Assembly: GCA_964465125.1 (NCBI GenBank) | Contig: CAYXIO010000018.1 | Span: 1 to 64,000, forward strand | Reading direction: 5' to 3' | DNA: 64,000 nt | From: CAYOHG01 sp964465125 | Lineage (GTDB): Bacteria > Planctomycetota > Phycisphaerae > UBA1845 > Fen-1342 | In this document: positions 1 through 8,534 of the stretch, one piece after another | Numbering within the stretch: position 1 is the first letter of the stretch | How the letters are laid out: each line of letters begins with the position of its first letter | Program-made: the position numbers and the translations under genes | Notes under the pieces: model-generated | The model's input: only the letters and a program-made list of their open reading frames with translations | Databases searched by the model: none | Told to the model about the DNA's origin: nothing

Positions 1-2
1 GC

Positions 3-1184
3 ATCCGCGTGGGGCTGATCGGCGCCGGCGGCCGCGGAACCGGCGCGACCCTGGATTGCCTCAACGCGGACCCGGCCACGGAGGTTGTGGCGATCGGCGA
101 CCTGCTCCGTGAGCGCGTCGATTCGTCGCTGAATTCGCTGCGCGAGGAAGCCGGCAAGGCCGGTCACTCCGAGCGCGTGAACGTCGCGCCTGAGCGCTGC
201 TTCAGCGGGTTCGACAACTACAAGGCAGTGCTCGCGAGCGACGTCGACCTGGTGATCCTCGCGACTCCACCGGGCTTCCGCCCGATTCACTTCAAGGCCG
301 CGATCGAGGCCGGCAAGCACGTGTTCATGGAGAAGCCCGTCGCCGTCGACCCGACCGGCATTCGCACCATCCTGGCCGCCTCCGAGCTGGCGTCGCAGAC
401 CGGGCTCAACGTCGTCTGCGGCACGCAGCGCCGCCACCAGCCCTGCTACCTCGAGGTCATGAAGCGCATCCACGACGGCCAGATCGGCGAGATCGTCGCG
501 GCCCAGTGCTACTGGAATCAGGAGGGCCTGTGGGTCAAGCAGCGCGAACCCAACTGGTCGGAGATGGAGTGGCAGTGCCGCAACTGGCTGTACTTCTCCT
601 GGCTCTCGGGCGACCACATCGTCGAGCAGCACGTGCACAACCTCGACGTGGTCAACTGGGCGATGAACTCCGCCCCGCTCAAGGCCGTCGGCATGGGCGG
701 CCGCCAGCAGCGCACCGCGCCCGAGTACGGCAACATCTACGACCACTTCGCCGTCGAGTATGAGTATCCCAACGGCGTGCGCACGCTGAGCATGTGCCGC
801 CAGATTCCCGGCACCTCGGTGCGTGTGGCGGAGCGCATCGTCGGCACCAAGGGCGTCGCGCGAATGGACGGCGGAAACGCCGAGATCACCGGCCGCAAGG
901 CGTGGAAGTTCGACGACGGCGGCAAGCCGGTGAACCCCTACGTTCAGGAGCACGCCGACCTGATCGCCAGCATTCGCGCCGGCAAGCCGCTGAACGAGGG
1001 ACGGCGAATCGCCGAGAGCACGTTGACTGCGATCATGGGCCGCATGTCGGCGTACACCGGCCGCGAATTGCAGTGGAACTGGGCGCTCAACGCATCGAAG
1101 CTCGATCTGCTGCCCAAGAACTTCACGATGGGCGACAACCCGGTCGAGCCCGTCGCGATTCCGGGCGTGACGAAGCTGGTCTGA
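3..1184 (+). CDS. Gfo/Idh/MocA family oxidoreductase, 5' end outside the window
   Basis: NAD(P)-dependent sugar or inositol dehydrogenase-type oxidoreductase; the substrate cannot be told from the sequence. The reading frame is open to the window edge. The first residues read IRVGLIGAGGRGTG, the Rossmann dinucleotide site, which normally lies some 40 residues into exported planctomycete members, so the true start and any signal peptide are missing. Next comes the EKP motif (MEKPVAVDPTG) that supplies the catalytic lysine of this family, then the C-terminal alpha/beta domain with a GDHIVEQHVHNLDVVNW stretch typical of planctomycete members. The gene ends at a TGA. A large imperfect hairpin follows, and the next gene is 200 bp away, so it is probably the last gene of its unit. 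Confidence 0.88.
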   Translation: MRVGLIGAGGRGTGATLDCLNADPATEVVAIGDLLRERVDSSLNSLREEAGKAGHSERVNVAPERCFSGFDNYKAVLASDVDLVILATPPGFRPIHFKAAIEAGKHVFMEKPVAVDPTGIRTILAASELASQTGLNVVCGTQRRHQPCYLEVMKRIHDGQIGEIVAAQCYWNQEGLWVKQREPNWSEMEWQCRNWLYFSWLSGDHIVEQHVHNLDVVNWAMNSAPLKAVGMGGRQQRTAPEYGNIYDHFAVEYEYPNGVRTLSMCRQIPGTSVRVAERIVGTKGVARMDGGNAEITGRKAWKFDDGGKPVNPYVQEHADLIASIRAGKPLNEGRRIAESTLTAIMGRMSAYTGRELQWNWALNASKLDLLPKNFTMGDNPVEPVAIPGVTKLV

Positions 1185-1186
1185 AG

Positions 1187-1270
1187 AAAAGGGCGCAGGG
1201 CGCCGGGCGCGCGCGGGCTGTGGAGCCGCAGGTCTCTCAGTCCGTACGCGCCCGGGCGCTTCGTCCCTTT
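1187..1270 (+). terminator. possible hairpin terminator after the oxidoreductase gene
   Basis: Just after the stop codon, AAAGGG (about 1188) pairs with CCCTTT (1265-1270). Inside this, GCGCCGGGCGCG (about 1200-1211) pairs with CGCGCCCGGGCGC (1247-1259) with a one-base bulge. A pyrimidine-rich tract rather than a clean T-run follows. Termination is inferred from position and symmetry only. Confidence 0.33.
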
Positions 1271-1385
1271 CTCCCCCAGTCTCTCCGTCCGTCTTCCTCT
1301 CGATCCGCTTCCCCTTGTTTCACGCCGGACAAGTTCGTAGCATCGATGCGCCAGCCCGTTGGCTTCCTTCCGAGGGGGAAACCCG

Positions 1386-2216
1386 ATGAACCGAAGGCTG
1401 TTCCGCCGAACCGCGGCGATTCTGGCGGCGACCTGGCTTTGCGGCGGGGCGTTTGCCCAGGACCTGCGCTGGATCGAGCCGAGCGCGTATCGGGCCGCGG
1501 TCGGCGAAGACGTATTGCTGCATGTTCAGACCCGCTCGCCCCAGGGCGCGGCGTCCGCCGCTTGGCCCGGCGACTCCGTTCGCTGGTTCTTCGTCCGCGC
1601 CCAGGGCACCCAGGATAACCGCGATGCAGCCGCGCCCGCCGGCGGCGATACCGGACTGCGCCTCAAGCTCGAACAACCGGGCGTGACGCTTGTCGGTCTC
1701 GATCTGCGGCCGTTCGATTTGCGCCTGACCGCTGCCGAACTGCGTGAGGCGGTCACGCGGCTGCGCGCCGCGGAACGGCCGGACGAGCTGCTGGCGCGCG
1801 CCGGCGATCACCCGCAGCGCGTCTCGCACATCGCGTGCATGAAGACGCTGCTGCGCTCGGCCGACCGCCGCGGGATGTCGCAGGTCGCGACGAGCAAGAC
1901 CGGGCAGCGGGCGGAGATTCGGCTGCTGATCGACGCGACGGCGATCGAGGTCGGCTCGGATCTGCCCGTGCGGCTGTACGCCGGCGACGGCAAGGCCGCC
2001 GACGCGGTCGCCACTGCGATACACGACGCCAGCGGCACGCGGGAGGAATTCAGCGTGGATCGCGAGGGGATCGGGCACTTCGCGCTGACGCACTCCGGCG
2101 CGTGGCGCATCGAGTTTCATGATTTGCAGCCCGCCGCCCAACCCGCGGCGGATGAATGGACGCTCTACAGCGCCACGTTGACGTTTGAAGCGCGCGGCGG
2201 GGAGGGCAGGCCATGA
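1386..2216 (+). CDS. exported DUF4198-like protein
   Basis: A 276-residue protein with a signal peptide (MNRRLFRRTAAILAATWLCGGAFAQ). The mature N-terminus LRWIEPSAYRAAVGEDVLLHVQ resembles DUF4198 proteins, periplasmic beta-sandwich proteins sometimes annotated as nickel-uptake-associated. The length fits that group. The ATG at 1386 is preferred over the upstream in-frame TTG at 1359 because it has the purine-rich sequence GAGGGGGA just upstream and begins a good signal peptide. Its stop overlaps the start of the next gene by 4 bp (ATGA), so the two are probably translationally coupled. No catalytic motif is visible; metal-related function is only a family association. Confidence 0.6.
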   Translation: MNRRLFRRTAAILAATWLCGGAFAQDLRWIEPSAYRAAVGEDVLLHVQTRSPQGAASAAWPGDSVRWFFVRAQGTQDNRDAAAPAGGDTGLRLKLEQPGVTLVGLDLRPFDLRLTAAELREAVTRLRAAERPDELLARAGDHPQRVSHIACMKTLLRSADRRGMSQVATSKTGQRAEIRLLIDATAIEVGSDLPVRLYAGDGKAADAVATAIHDASGTREEFSVDREGIGHFALTHSGAWRIEFHDLQPAAQPAADEWTLYSATLTFEARGGEGRP

Positions 2217-4474
2217 GCGAGCACCTGAACCCGTCTAGGCCCGCCATTCTCGCCATCCTGTCGCTCGCCGCGGCGTCGCTTGCCGGCGGCGAACAAGTGC
2301 GTGAGCTGGGCCCCGCCCCGATCAGCAATGGACAGTACACCGGGCGGATCTCCGCGATCGTCTGCGATCCCGTCGACTCCAACCGCTACTTCGTCGGCGG
2401 GGCGGACGGCGGCGTGTGGCGCACCAGCGACGGCGGCGTGAACTGGACGCCGCTGACCGACGGGCTTCCTACCACCGCAGTCGGCGCGCTGGCGCTCGAT
2501 CCGGCCGATGCGGACGTCGTGTATCTCGGCAGCGGCGAGGCCAACTTCGCCAACCACAGCCGCTACGGCCTGGGCTTGTTCAAATCGACGGACGGCGGCC
2601 TGAGCTGGTCGCAGCTTGCGGAAAGTACTTTCGCAGGCCGGTGCTTCTCGAAGCTGATCGTCAGCCCCGCCGATCCGCAGGTGGTCTACGCTGCCATCAC
2701 GCCCGCCGGCGGATTCCCCGAAAAGGCCGCCGCCAAGGGGCATCCGGCCAAGGACGGTCCGATCGGCGTCTTTCGCTCGAACGACGGCGGCGCGACCTGG
2801 TCCCAGTTGCTGAACGGCCTGCCGAACGAGGCCGCCACGGATCTGGCCCTGGATCCCGCCAACCCAGGCACCGGCTACGCGGCCATCGGACGCATCTTCG
2901 GCAGCTCCAGCAACGGCATCTACAAGACCTCCGACGGCGGGGATAGCTGGATCAAGCTCGCCGGCGGACTGCCCACCACCAGCGTCGGCCGCATCAGCGT
3001 CGCGGTCGCGCCGAGCAACCCCAGCCGGCTCTACACCCTGATCACGAATCCGGCCGACGCCAACGGAGGCGGCGCGAGCGTTCGCGGCGGGTGGCGCAGC
3101 AGCGACGCCGGCGCAACCTGGACGTCCATCAATGTCCCCAGCATCCAGAGCACTTACGGCTGGTATCTCTCCCTCGTCACCGTCCAGCCGACCAACGCCA
3201 ACACGGTCGTCATGGGCGGGCTCGAGCTGGTGCGCTCGACCAATTCCGGCGTGAGCTTCAGCACCATCACTCCGCCGCATGTCGACATGCACGCCGCCGC
3301 CTGGGACGCGGCGGGCCGGCTGCTGATCGGCGACGACGGCGGCGTCCATCGCAGCGCCAACCTCGGCACGAGCTGGTCCTCGCTCAACACCGGCCTCGGC
3401 GTCATACAGTTCTACGCCGGCCTCTCTACCCATCCGGCGGACGATCAGGTCGTCCTCGGCGGCACGCAGGACAACGGCACCAACCTGCGCAGCGCGGATT
3501 CGCTGGCCTGGGTCGGCGTGCTCGGCGGCGACGGCGGCTGGACCCAGATCGACCAGGCCGCCCCGCTGCGCAGCTTCGGCGAATACCAGGGAAGCGGAAA
3601 CCTGTATCGCTCGACCAACGGCGGCGCGTCGTACAACTACGTCGGGACCGGAATCAACACCTCCGACCGCAACGCCTTCCTGCCGCCGTACCTGATCGAC
3701 CCGACCGACTCCAACCGCATGCTCTACGCGACCCAGCGCGTCTACCGAAGCCTCAACGGCGGCACGAGCTGGAGCGTGCTCAGCGGCGATCTCAGCGACG
3801 GCAGCGGCGCGATCCGCGCCCTGGCGATGGCCCCGTCCGATCCCGACGTCGTCTACGCCGCCACCAACGACGGCAACGTGCAGCTCTCCACCGACGGCGG
3901 CGCCACGTTCGGGCTCATCCTCGACGGCCATCCGGGCTGGCCGCGTGTTACGCGCGAGATCACGGTCGATCCGACCGACCCGAGCGTCGTCTACCTGGCG
4001 ACCGCGCACTTCGGCGCCGAGCAAGTGCTGCGGAGCGGTGACGCCGGCGCGAGCTGGCAGTCGCTCGACGGCGATCTGCCGGACCTCCCGGTCAACGTCG
4101 TCGCCGTCGATGCGCGCTGGTCGCCTGCTGAGCTTTACGCCGGCAGCGACGCCGGTCTGTATCGCTCGCTCGACGACGGCCACACCTGGCAGAAGATCGC
4201 GGCCGGCATGCCGAACGCGGCAATCATCGACCTGCGGCTCGACACCGGGCGCGAACGCCTGATCGTCGGCACGCAGGGCCGCGGGGCCTGGGAGGTGTCG
4301 ATTGAGGTGCAGGCCGATCTTGACGGCGACGGCGACGTCGATCTGATCGATCTCAGTCTGCTGCTGACGGAGTTCGGCTGCGCCGACGGTTGCAGCGCGG
4401 ACCTCGACGGCGATGGCGGCGTCGACCTGACCGATCTGAGCCTGCTGCTGATCGAGTTCGGCCGGCGCAGCTGA
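2213..4474 (+). CDS. secreted Asp-box (BNR/VPS10-like) beta-propeller protein with C-terminal dockerin repeats
   Basis: A 753-residue exported protein with an N-terminal signal sequence ending near LAGGEQ. About a dozen Asp-box motifs of the form S-x-D-G-G-x-S/T-W recur through the body (TSDGGVNW, STDGGLSW, SNDGGATW, TSDGGDSW, SLNGGTSW, STDGGATF), as in sialidase/sortilin-like propellers that bind or hydrolyse glycans. The last 50 residues hold two dockerin type I calcium-binding repeats (DLDGDGDVDLIDLSLLL and DLDGDGGVDLTDLSLLL). Dockerins classically plug into cohesins, but in planctomycetes they are common on secreted proteins without a known scaffold. No sialidase Arg triad was identified, so a structural or binding role is as likely as an enzymatic one. 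It overlaps the previous gene by 4 bp. Confidence 0.85.
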   Translation: MSEHLNPSRPAILAILSLAAASLAGGEQVRELGPAPISNGQYTGRISAIVCDPVDSNRYFVGGADGGVWRTSDGGVNWTPLTDGLPTTAVGALALDPADADVVYLGSGEANFANHSRYGLGLFKSTDGGLSWSQLAESTFAGRCFSKLIVSPADPQVVYAAITPAGGFPEKAAAKGHPAKDGPIGVFRSNDGGATWSQLLNGLPNEAATDLALDPANPGTGYAAIGRIFGSSSNGIYKTSDGGDSWIKLAGGLPTTSVGRISVAVAPSNPSRLYTLITNPADANGGGASVRGGWRSSDAGATWTSINVPSIQSTYGWYLSLVTVQPTNANTVVMGGLELVRSTNSGVSFSTITPPHVDMHAAAWDAAGRLLIGDDGGVHRSANLGTSWSSLNTGLGVIQFYAGLSTHPADDQVVLGGTQDNGTNLRSADSLAWVGVLGGDGGWTQIDQAAPLRSFGEYQGSGNLYRSTNGGASYNYVGTGINTSDRNAFLPPYLIDPTDSNRMLYATQRVYRSLNGGTSWSVLSGDLSDGSGAIRALAMAPSDPDVVYAATNDGNVQLSTDGGATFGLILDGHPGWPRVTREITVDPTDPSVVYLATAHFGAEQVLRSGDAGASWQSLDGDLPDLPVNVVAVDARWSPAELYAGSDAGLYRSLDDGHTWQKIAAGMPNAAIIDLRLDTGRERLIVGTQGRGAWEVSIEVQADLDGDGDVDLIDLSLLLTEFGCADGCSADLDGDGGVDLTDLSLLLIEFGRRS

Positions 4475-4540
4475 TCGCCAGGTTGTGAACGTGCGGCACG
4501 CGAAGGCAGCCGCTTCCGGCTGCACCCCGCGCCCTGCTGT

Positions 4541-5743
4541 TTACCGCACCCCACCCAGGATCGTGATCTGCGGCGGGCGGGCGGAGTCGAGCCGCGCGCG
4601 CAACTCATCGCGCGCCCGGATCGTCTGCCCAAGCGATCCTTCGGCGGCCTCAAGCGGCAGCCGAATCTCGCGCTCGAAGCGGGCCACCATCGGGAGCGCC
4701 TTTTGCAGCCGGTCCATGTCGCCGGCCACTGAGCCAAGCCTGGCCTGAAGCTCACCGCTCTCAATCGGCAACCGCGCGAGTTGCTGGTTGAGCTGCGTCA
4801 GCCGCTCCTCGCCCACGCCGCGGGCGACTTCCTCGCGCCGCCGCGCCATTTCGATGCGCGCTTCCGCCAGCCGGGCGACCGAGTCGTTGAGGTCGGAGTC
4901 CGACGCCGTTCCTGCCTTCAGGAGGTCTTCCAGCCGCTTCATATCCGCCTCGCGAAGCGCGACGATGCGGGAAAGTTCCTCCAGCACCGGATCCTCCCGT
5001 AGTCGGTTCGCGACCATCGCCTCGCTCTCGGCGATCAGGCGCGTGATGGCCTCCCGCTCGGCTTCGGTCGCAGACAGGCGCGACTGAATTTCGCGGTGCT
5101 CGTTCGCCCGGTTTGCGAGCTGCCCGCGGACTTCCTCGGTGGAGAGCCCTACGCCGCCGAATTCGATCACCATCGCGTCGCGCTGCGCCTGAAGCTCGGC
5201 ATAGTGCTTGGTGGCGGCGGCGACCGCGGCGTCAGCGGCCTTCATCCGCTCGCCTTGCGCCGCCACGTCGGCTCGGGCCTGCTCTTCGATCACACGCATG
5301 AGTTGCTTGCACGTCTCGGCCAGGTAGCGTTCGGCCAGGGCGCTGTCGGCTTTCGCGCCGCGCAGCATCACCTCGATCTGGCCGATGAGCATGTCGCTGC
5401 CGACCCGGGCCGAGCCGCGCTCGTCGCCGGTGCGATTCAGCGCTTGGAAAGTCGCGTCGAACTCGAGCCCCTCGTCGCCTGCCTCGCCCAGCGCCGCCTG
5501 CGCCACCGTTCCCGAAATACCGCTGCTCTGCACCAGGCCGCGCAGCGTGTTGTCATTCAGCGGCAGCCAGGGCAGATTCGATTCGACGCGAATCACGCAA
5601 CTCGCCCGCGCGACGTTCGGACGCTCGCGGCCGCGGCCCGCCGGCTGCGTGACGTCCTGCAGCGGACCCTCCTGCGCCGCCGCGCTCGCGACGCCTGCCA
5701 GCACCAACAGCAACTCCGCCCCGAAACGGTTCAACCTGCTCAT
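4541..5743 (-). CDS. exported coiled-coil protein of a sigma/anti-sigma operon
   Basis: A 400-residue protein with a signal peptide (MSRLNRFGAELLLVLAGVASAAAQ) that ends in a short globular tail (PPQITILGGVR). Residues about 35-140 may form a small alpha/beta domain. From about 150 to 380 the sequence is strongly heptad-like, rich in Glu, Arg, Ala and Leu, and predicted to be coiled coil. The overall plan recalls periplasmic parts of Wzz/GumC-type chain-length proteins, but no Walker motif or clear family signature is present. The start at 5743 has a good Shine-Dalgarno (TGAGGAG). It begins 11 bp after the anti-sigma gene, so it is probably the third gene of the operon and may be a target or sensor of that sigma system. 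Function unknown. Confidence 0.7.
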   Translation of the reverse strand: MSRLNRFGAELLLVLAGVASAAAQEGPLQDVTQPAGRGRERPNVARASCVIRVESNLPWLPLNDNTLRGLVQSSGISGTVAQAALGEAGDEGLEFDATFQALNRTGDERGSARVGSDMLIGQIEVMLRGAKADSALAERYLAETCKQLMRVIEEQARADVAAQGERMKAADAAVAAATKHYAELQAQRDAMVIEFGGVGLSTEEVRGQLANRANEHREIQSRLSATEAEREAITRLIAESEAMVANRLREDPVLEELSRIVALREADMKRLEDLLKAGTASDSDLNDSVARLAEARIEMARRREEVARGVGEERLTQLNQQLARLPIESGELQARLGSVAGDMDRLQKALPMVARFEREIRLPLEAAEGSLGQTIRARDELRARLDSARPPQITILGGVR

Positions 5744-5754
5744 CGTAAAACTCC

Positions 5755-6399
5755 TCACGATGCGTTCTTTGGAATTTCGCCCAGGTCCGTCAACCGGTCG
5801 CGCGCCACATCGGCCCAACCGGATCGCCCGAAATACTCGATCACCCAGCGATAGCGCGCCGCCGCCCGCACTCGTCCGCCCGGCGATTGCTCCAGCTTGC
5901 GGCCCTCGTCCAGCAGCAGGCACGCCGCACGATCACGCTCGATCAACGCCCGCAGCCCGGGATCGATGCGGCGCGCGTATGCTTCGCGCGGTGGCGCGGC
6001 CTCGGCAGACACAAGCCGAACGCGCATCGCCTCCGCCAGCCGCTCGTGCATCGCGACCTGGCGTTCCAGCTCCGCGCCGACCGGAGCCTCGACGGGCTCC
6101 ATCGTGGGGTCTCCCGGCTCGACCGCGACGATCGGCGACGGCACCGCGGCGTGCGGTTCGGCGGCGACGATCCGCAGACCCGCATCGACCGGTCGAGGAT
6201 GCGGCCAGCTCAGCAGCGCCAGCAGCACCGAGGCAGCCACCGCCGCAAACCCCGCGACCCGTCGCTGCACCCGCCGGCGCGCGGCGACCGCATGCCGCGC
6301 ACGTCGCGCGAGCTCAGAGGCCGAGTGCGTCAGCGCGGACCGCGGCGGCGCATCGGCGTCCGCCGCCCGCAGCAGGTCTCGCCATCGTCCTTCGTCCAT
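5755..6399 (-). CDS. probable single-pass membrane anti-sigma factor
   Basis: A 214-residue protein with a short basic cytoplasmic N-terminus (about 47 residues), one transmembrane helix at about residues 48-65 (RVAGFAAVAASVLLALLSW), and an outward-facing C-terminal domain of about 145 residues. The ATG overlaps the stop of the sigma factor gene by one base (TGATG), the usual arrangement for ECF sigma / cognate anti-sigma pairs. There is no HxxxCxxC zinc motif and no Cys in the N-terminal domain, so it is not a classical ZAS anti-sigma factor. The assignment rests on topology and context. The C-terminal domain (ending VARDRLTDLGEIPKNAS) has a helical, TPR-like flavour that could sense an envelope signal. 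Confidence 0.65.
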   Translation of the reverse strand: MDEGRWRDLLRAADADAPPRSALTHSASELARRARHAVAARRRVQRRVAGFAAVAASVLLALLSWPHPRPVDAGLRIVAAEPHAAVPSPIVAVEPGDPTMEPVEAPVGAELERQVAMHERLAEAMRVRLVSAEAAPPREAYARRIDPGLRALIERDRAACLLLDEGRKLEQSPGGRVRAAARYRWVIEYFGRSGWADVARDRLTDLGEIPKNAS

Positions 6400-7094
6400 C
6401 ACGTCCACAACCCTTGGACTCGCGCCGCTCGGCGCCGCGGTCGCGCGCCGGGTTCGCCCAGCCGCGCGCGCAGCAACCCGCGGGCGCGATTCAAACGCAC
6501 ATCCACTCCGCCGCGCGAAACGCCAAGCACCTGCGCGATCGCCTCGATCGAAAAGTCCTCCAGGTAACGCAGCACGATCACTTCGCGGAGCTTCGCGGGC
6601 AGGCTCGCCACGGCCCGGCGCACGACCGCGCTGGTTTCGGCGGAGACCAGCCGGCTGGACGCGTCCCCCGCTGCCGCGCGCTCGGCGCCGCTCTCGTTTG
6701 CACCCGCGTGCCGGCCGTGCCCGGTCAACCCGACCCAGCCCCTCAGCCGCAGGTATTGCCGCCGCTGCCAGGCGCGCACCTGCCGGATGGCGATGCCGGT
6801 CAGCCACGCGGAGGGGTCCGCGCCGAGCCGCAGGTTCCAGTTCCGCAATGCCGCGACGAAGACTTCCTGAACCACGTCCTCGACGCCGTCGCGCCAGCCC
6901 ATCAGCCGGCGAACGAGCCGGCGGATGCGCTCGTGCTCCGCGGCCACCAGACGATCGAAGGGGTCCACGTCCCTTGTACCGTCCGCGGGCGCGACCGGCG
7001 CAGCGGACCGACGCGCATCGCTTCGGTCGCAGTCGGCGGCCGTAGTCGGCCGTCTCGCGGCCGCCGGCCCAGGTTTCGGCGGCGCGTCGCCCAT
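6399..7094 (-). CDS. ECF-family RNA polymerase sigma factor
   Basis: A 231-residue sigma-70 family protein. An unusual Pro/Ala/Arg-rich extension of about 45 residues precedes region 2 (DPFDRLVAAEHERIRRLVRRL, then WRDGVEDVVQEVFVAALRNW, the core-binding and -10-reading helices). After a linker, region 4 carries the helix-turn-helix (LPAKLREVIVLRYLEDFS, IEAIAQVLGVSRGGVDVRLNRARG). There is no region 1 or 3, as expected for ECF factors. It is followed by an overlapping membrane protein gene (probable anti-sigma) and an exported coiled-coil gene, suggesting an envelope-signalling unit. A shorter start is possible because the N-terminal extension is low complexity. Confidence 0.92.
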   Translation of the reverse strand: MGDAPPKPGPAAARRPTTAADCDRSDARRSAAPVAPADGTRDVDPFDRLVAAEHERIRRLVRRLMGWRDGVEDVVQEVFVAALRNWNLRLGADPSAWLTGIAIRQVRAWQRRQYLRLRGWVGLTGHGRHAGANESGAERAAAGDASSRLVSAETSAVVRRAVASLPAKLREVIVLRYLEDFSIEAIAQVLGVSRGGVDVRLNRARGLLRARLGEPGARPRRRAARVQGLWT

Positions 7095-7192
7095 GACCGT
7101 GGGAATAGTTGCGCGAGCGGACGGGAACTTACGGGAAACCGGCGGAAGGGGTTGGGGAGTTGTGGGTTGAGGGGCCCTTCCGCCCCCGACGA

Positions 7193-7221
7193 TTGACGCT
7201 CGCTCCCCCGCTGGATAGGCT
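7193..7221 (+). promoter_or_regulatory. candidate sigma-70-type promoter for the homogentisate dioxygenase gene
   Basis: TTGACG (7193-7198) is followed by a 17-bp spacer and TAGGCT (7216-7221). The -35 matches 5 of 6 consensus bases and the spacing is ideal; the -10 is weak. The start codon lies 76 bp downstream. Confidence 0.42.
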
Positions 7222-7296
7222 CGAATCGGTCAAACGACGGTTTCGCCTTCGCCGCTGCGGCCTTCGAAGAACGGAGCGGCCCGTGGAGGTTGCCTG

Positions 7297-8505
7297 ATGA
7301 TTCACCGCATGGCGCTCGGCAAGCTGCCGCCCAAGCCGCACACCACATTCTACGACGAAGACGGCAAGCTGCTGATGGAGCAGATGGTCACGCGGCAGGG
7401 CTTCAACGGGCCGTACACGATCCTGTACTACCGCATTCCGCCGACCGACGAATTCGAGGTCGAAACCGCGAAACTGCCCGGTTTCTGCCCGTTCGAGCTG
7501 GTTCGCGAGCAGCCGTTGCATCGCCGGCATCTCAAGAGTCAGGACCTGCGACCCGCGGGCGACTTCCTCACCGGCCGCCGCACGCTGATGGTCAACAAGA
7601 GCCTGCAAATCGGCATCGTCAAACCCAACCAACCGGCCGGGCGGTTCTTCTCGAACGGCGACGGCGACGAATGCTGGTTCGTCAAGGAAGGCGGCGGCTA
7701 TCTCGAAAGCCTCTACGGCATCCTGCCGTTCAGGCAGCACGATTACGTGCTGATCCCGATTTCCACGCCGTACCGCATGCACTTCGACGGCGAGCGCGGC
7801 ACGGCGCTGGTATTCGAAGGCCGGCCGTGGATCGGCATTCCCGGCGACTATCGTACGACCTCGGGGCAGATTTCCGACTACGCGCCGTTCTCCCATCGCG
7901 ATTTTCGGGCGCCGACCGAGCTGCTGTCGGCCAACGGCAAGGCGGGCAAGTCGGCTGCGCCCTTCAGCCTGGTGACGAAGATGAGCGACGAGCTGACCGT
8001 GCACAAGTACAGGCACTTCCCGCTGGACGTGGTCGGCTGGGACGGCATGGTCTATCCGGTGGCGTTCAACATCCATGATTTCCAGCCCAAAACGGCGCTG
8101 GTGCACCTGCCGCCGACGATTCACACGAATTTCTCGGGCGACGGGTTCGTGATCTGCTCGTTCGTGCCGCGCAAGGTGGACTACCACCCGCAGGCGATTC
8201 CGTGCCCCTACGCGCACGCCAGCGTGGACATGGATGAGATTCTGTACTATGTCGAGGGGAACTTCACCTCGCGCAAGGGGATCGCGTCGGAATCGATCAG
8301 CCTGCATCCGAAGGGCATCACGCACGGCCCGCACCCGGGCACGTACGCGGCCTCGATCGGCACCGAGCGCACCAGCGAGCTGGCGGTCATGTGCGACGCG
8401 TACGATGCGTTCCGCCTGACGACGGTCGCGGCGGGCATCGAGGACGTCGGCTATCACACGTCGTGGGTGACGCGCGAGGGCGACAGCGCGTGGACGAGCA
8501 AGTAG
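7297..8505 (+). CDS. hmgA: homogentisate 1,2-dioxygenase-like protein
   Basis: A 402-residue protein matching the homogentisate dioxygenase cupin family, which opens the ring of homogentisate to maleylacetoacetate in tyrosine and phenylalanine breakdown using mononuclear Fe(II). Family features include an N-terminal jelly-roll with PLHRRHL and VLIPISTPYRMHF, and a C-terminal catalytic part with FSGDGFVICSFVPRK. Candidate iron ligands are His307, Glu314 and His343 (in YAHASVDMDE and ITHGPHPG). It is shorter than the human and Pseudomonas enzymes (about 430-445 residues). No maleylacetoacetate isomerase or fumarylacetoacetase gene is nearby, so the pathway cannot be confirmed here and a paralogous ring-cleaving role is possible. 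The ATG at 7297 follows a GGAGG-type ribosome site. Confidence 0.78.
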   Translation: MIHRMALGKLPPKPHTTFYDEDGKLLMEQMVTRQGFNGPYTILYYRIPPTDEFEVETAKLPGFCPFELVREQPLHRRHLKSQDLRPAGDFLTGRRTLMVNKSLQIGIVKPNQPAGRFFSNGDGDECWFVKEGGGYLESLYGILPFRQHDYVLIPISTPYRMHFDGERGTALVFEGRPWIGIPGDYRTTSGQISDYAPFSHRDFRAPTELLSANGKAGKSAAPFSLVTKMSDELTVHKYRHFPLDVVGWDGMVYPVAFNIHDFQPKTALVHLPPTIHTNFSGDGFVICSFVPRKVDYHPQAIPCPYAHASVDMDEILYYVEGNFTSRKGIASESISLHPKGITHGPHPGTYAASIGTERTSELAVMCDAYDAFRLTTVAAGIEDVGYHTSWVTREGDSAWTSK

Positions 8506-8534
8506 GGAGCGTTTGTTGGAACCGTGTGGAGTGA

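Noticed and set aside
2165..4525. A 786-codon open frame on the minus strand opposite the Asp-box protein
   Set aside because: It has no motif, is rich in Val/Asp/Arg/Ala as expected from the antisense of GC-rich coding DNA, and the plus-strand protein has clear domains.
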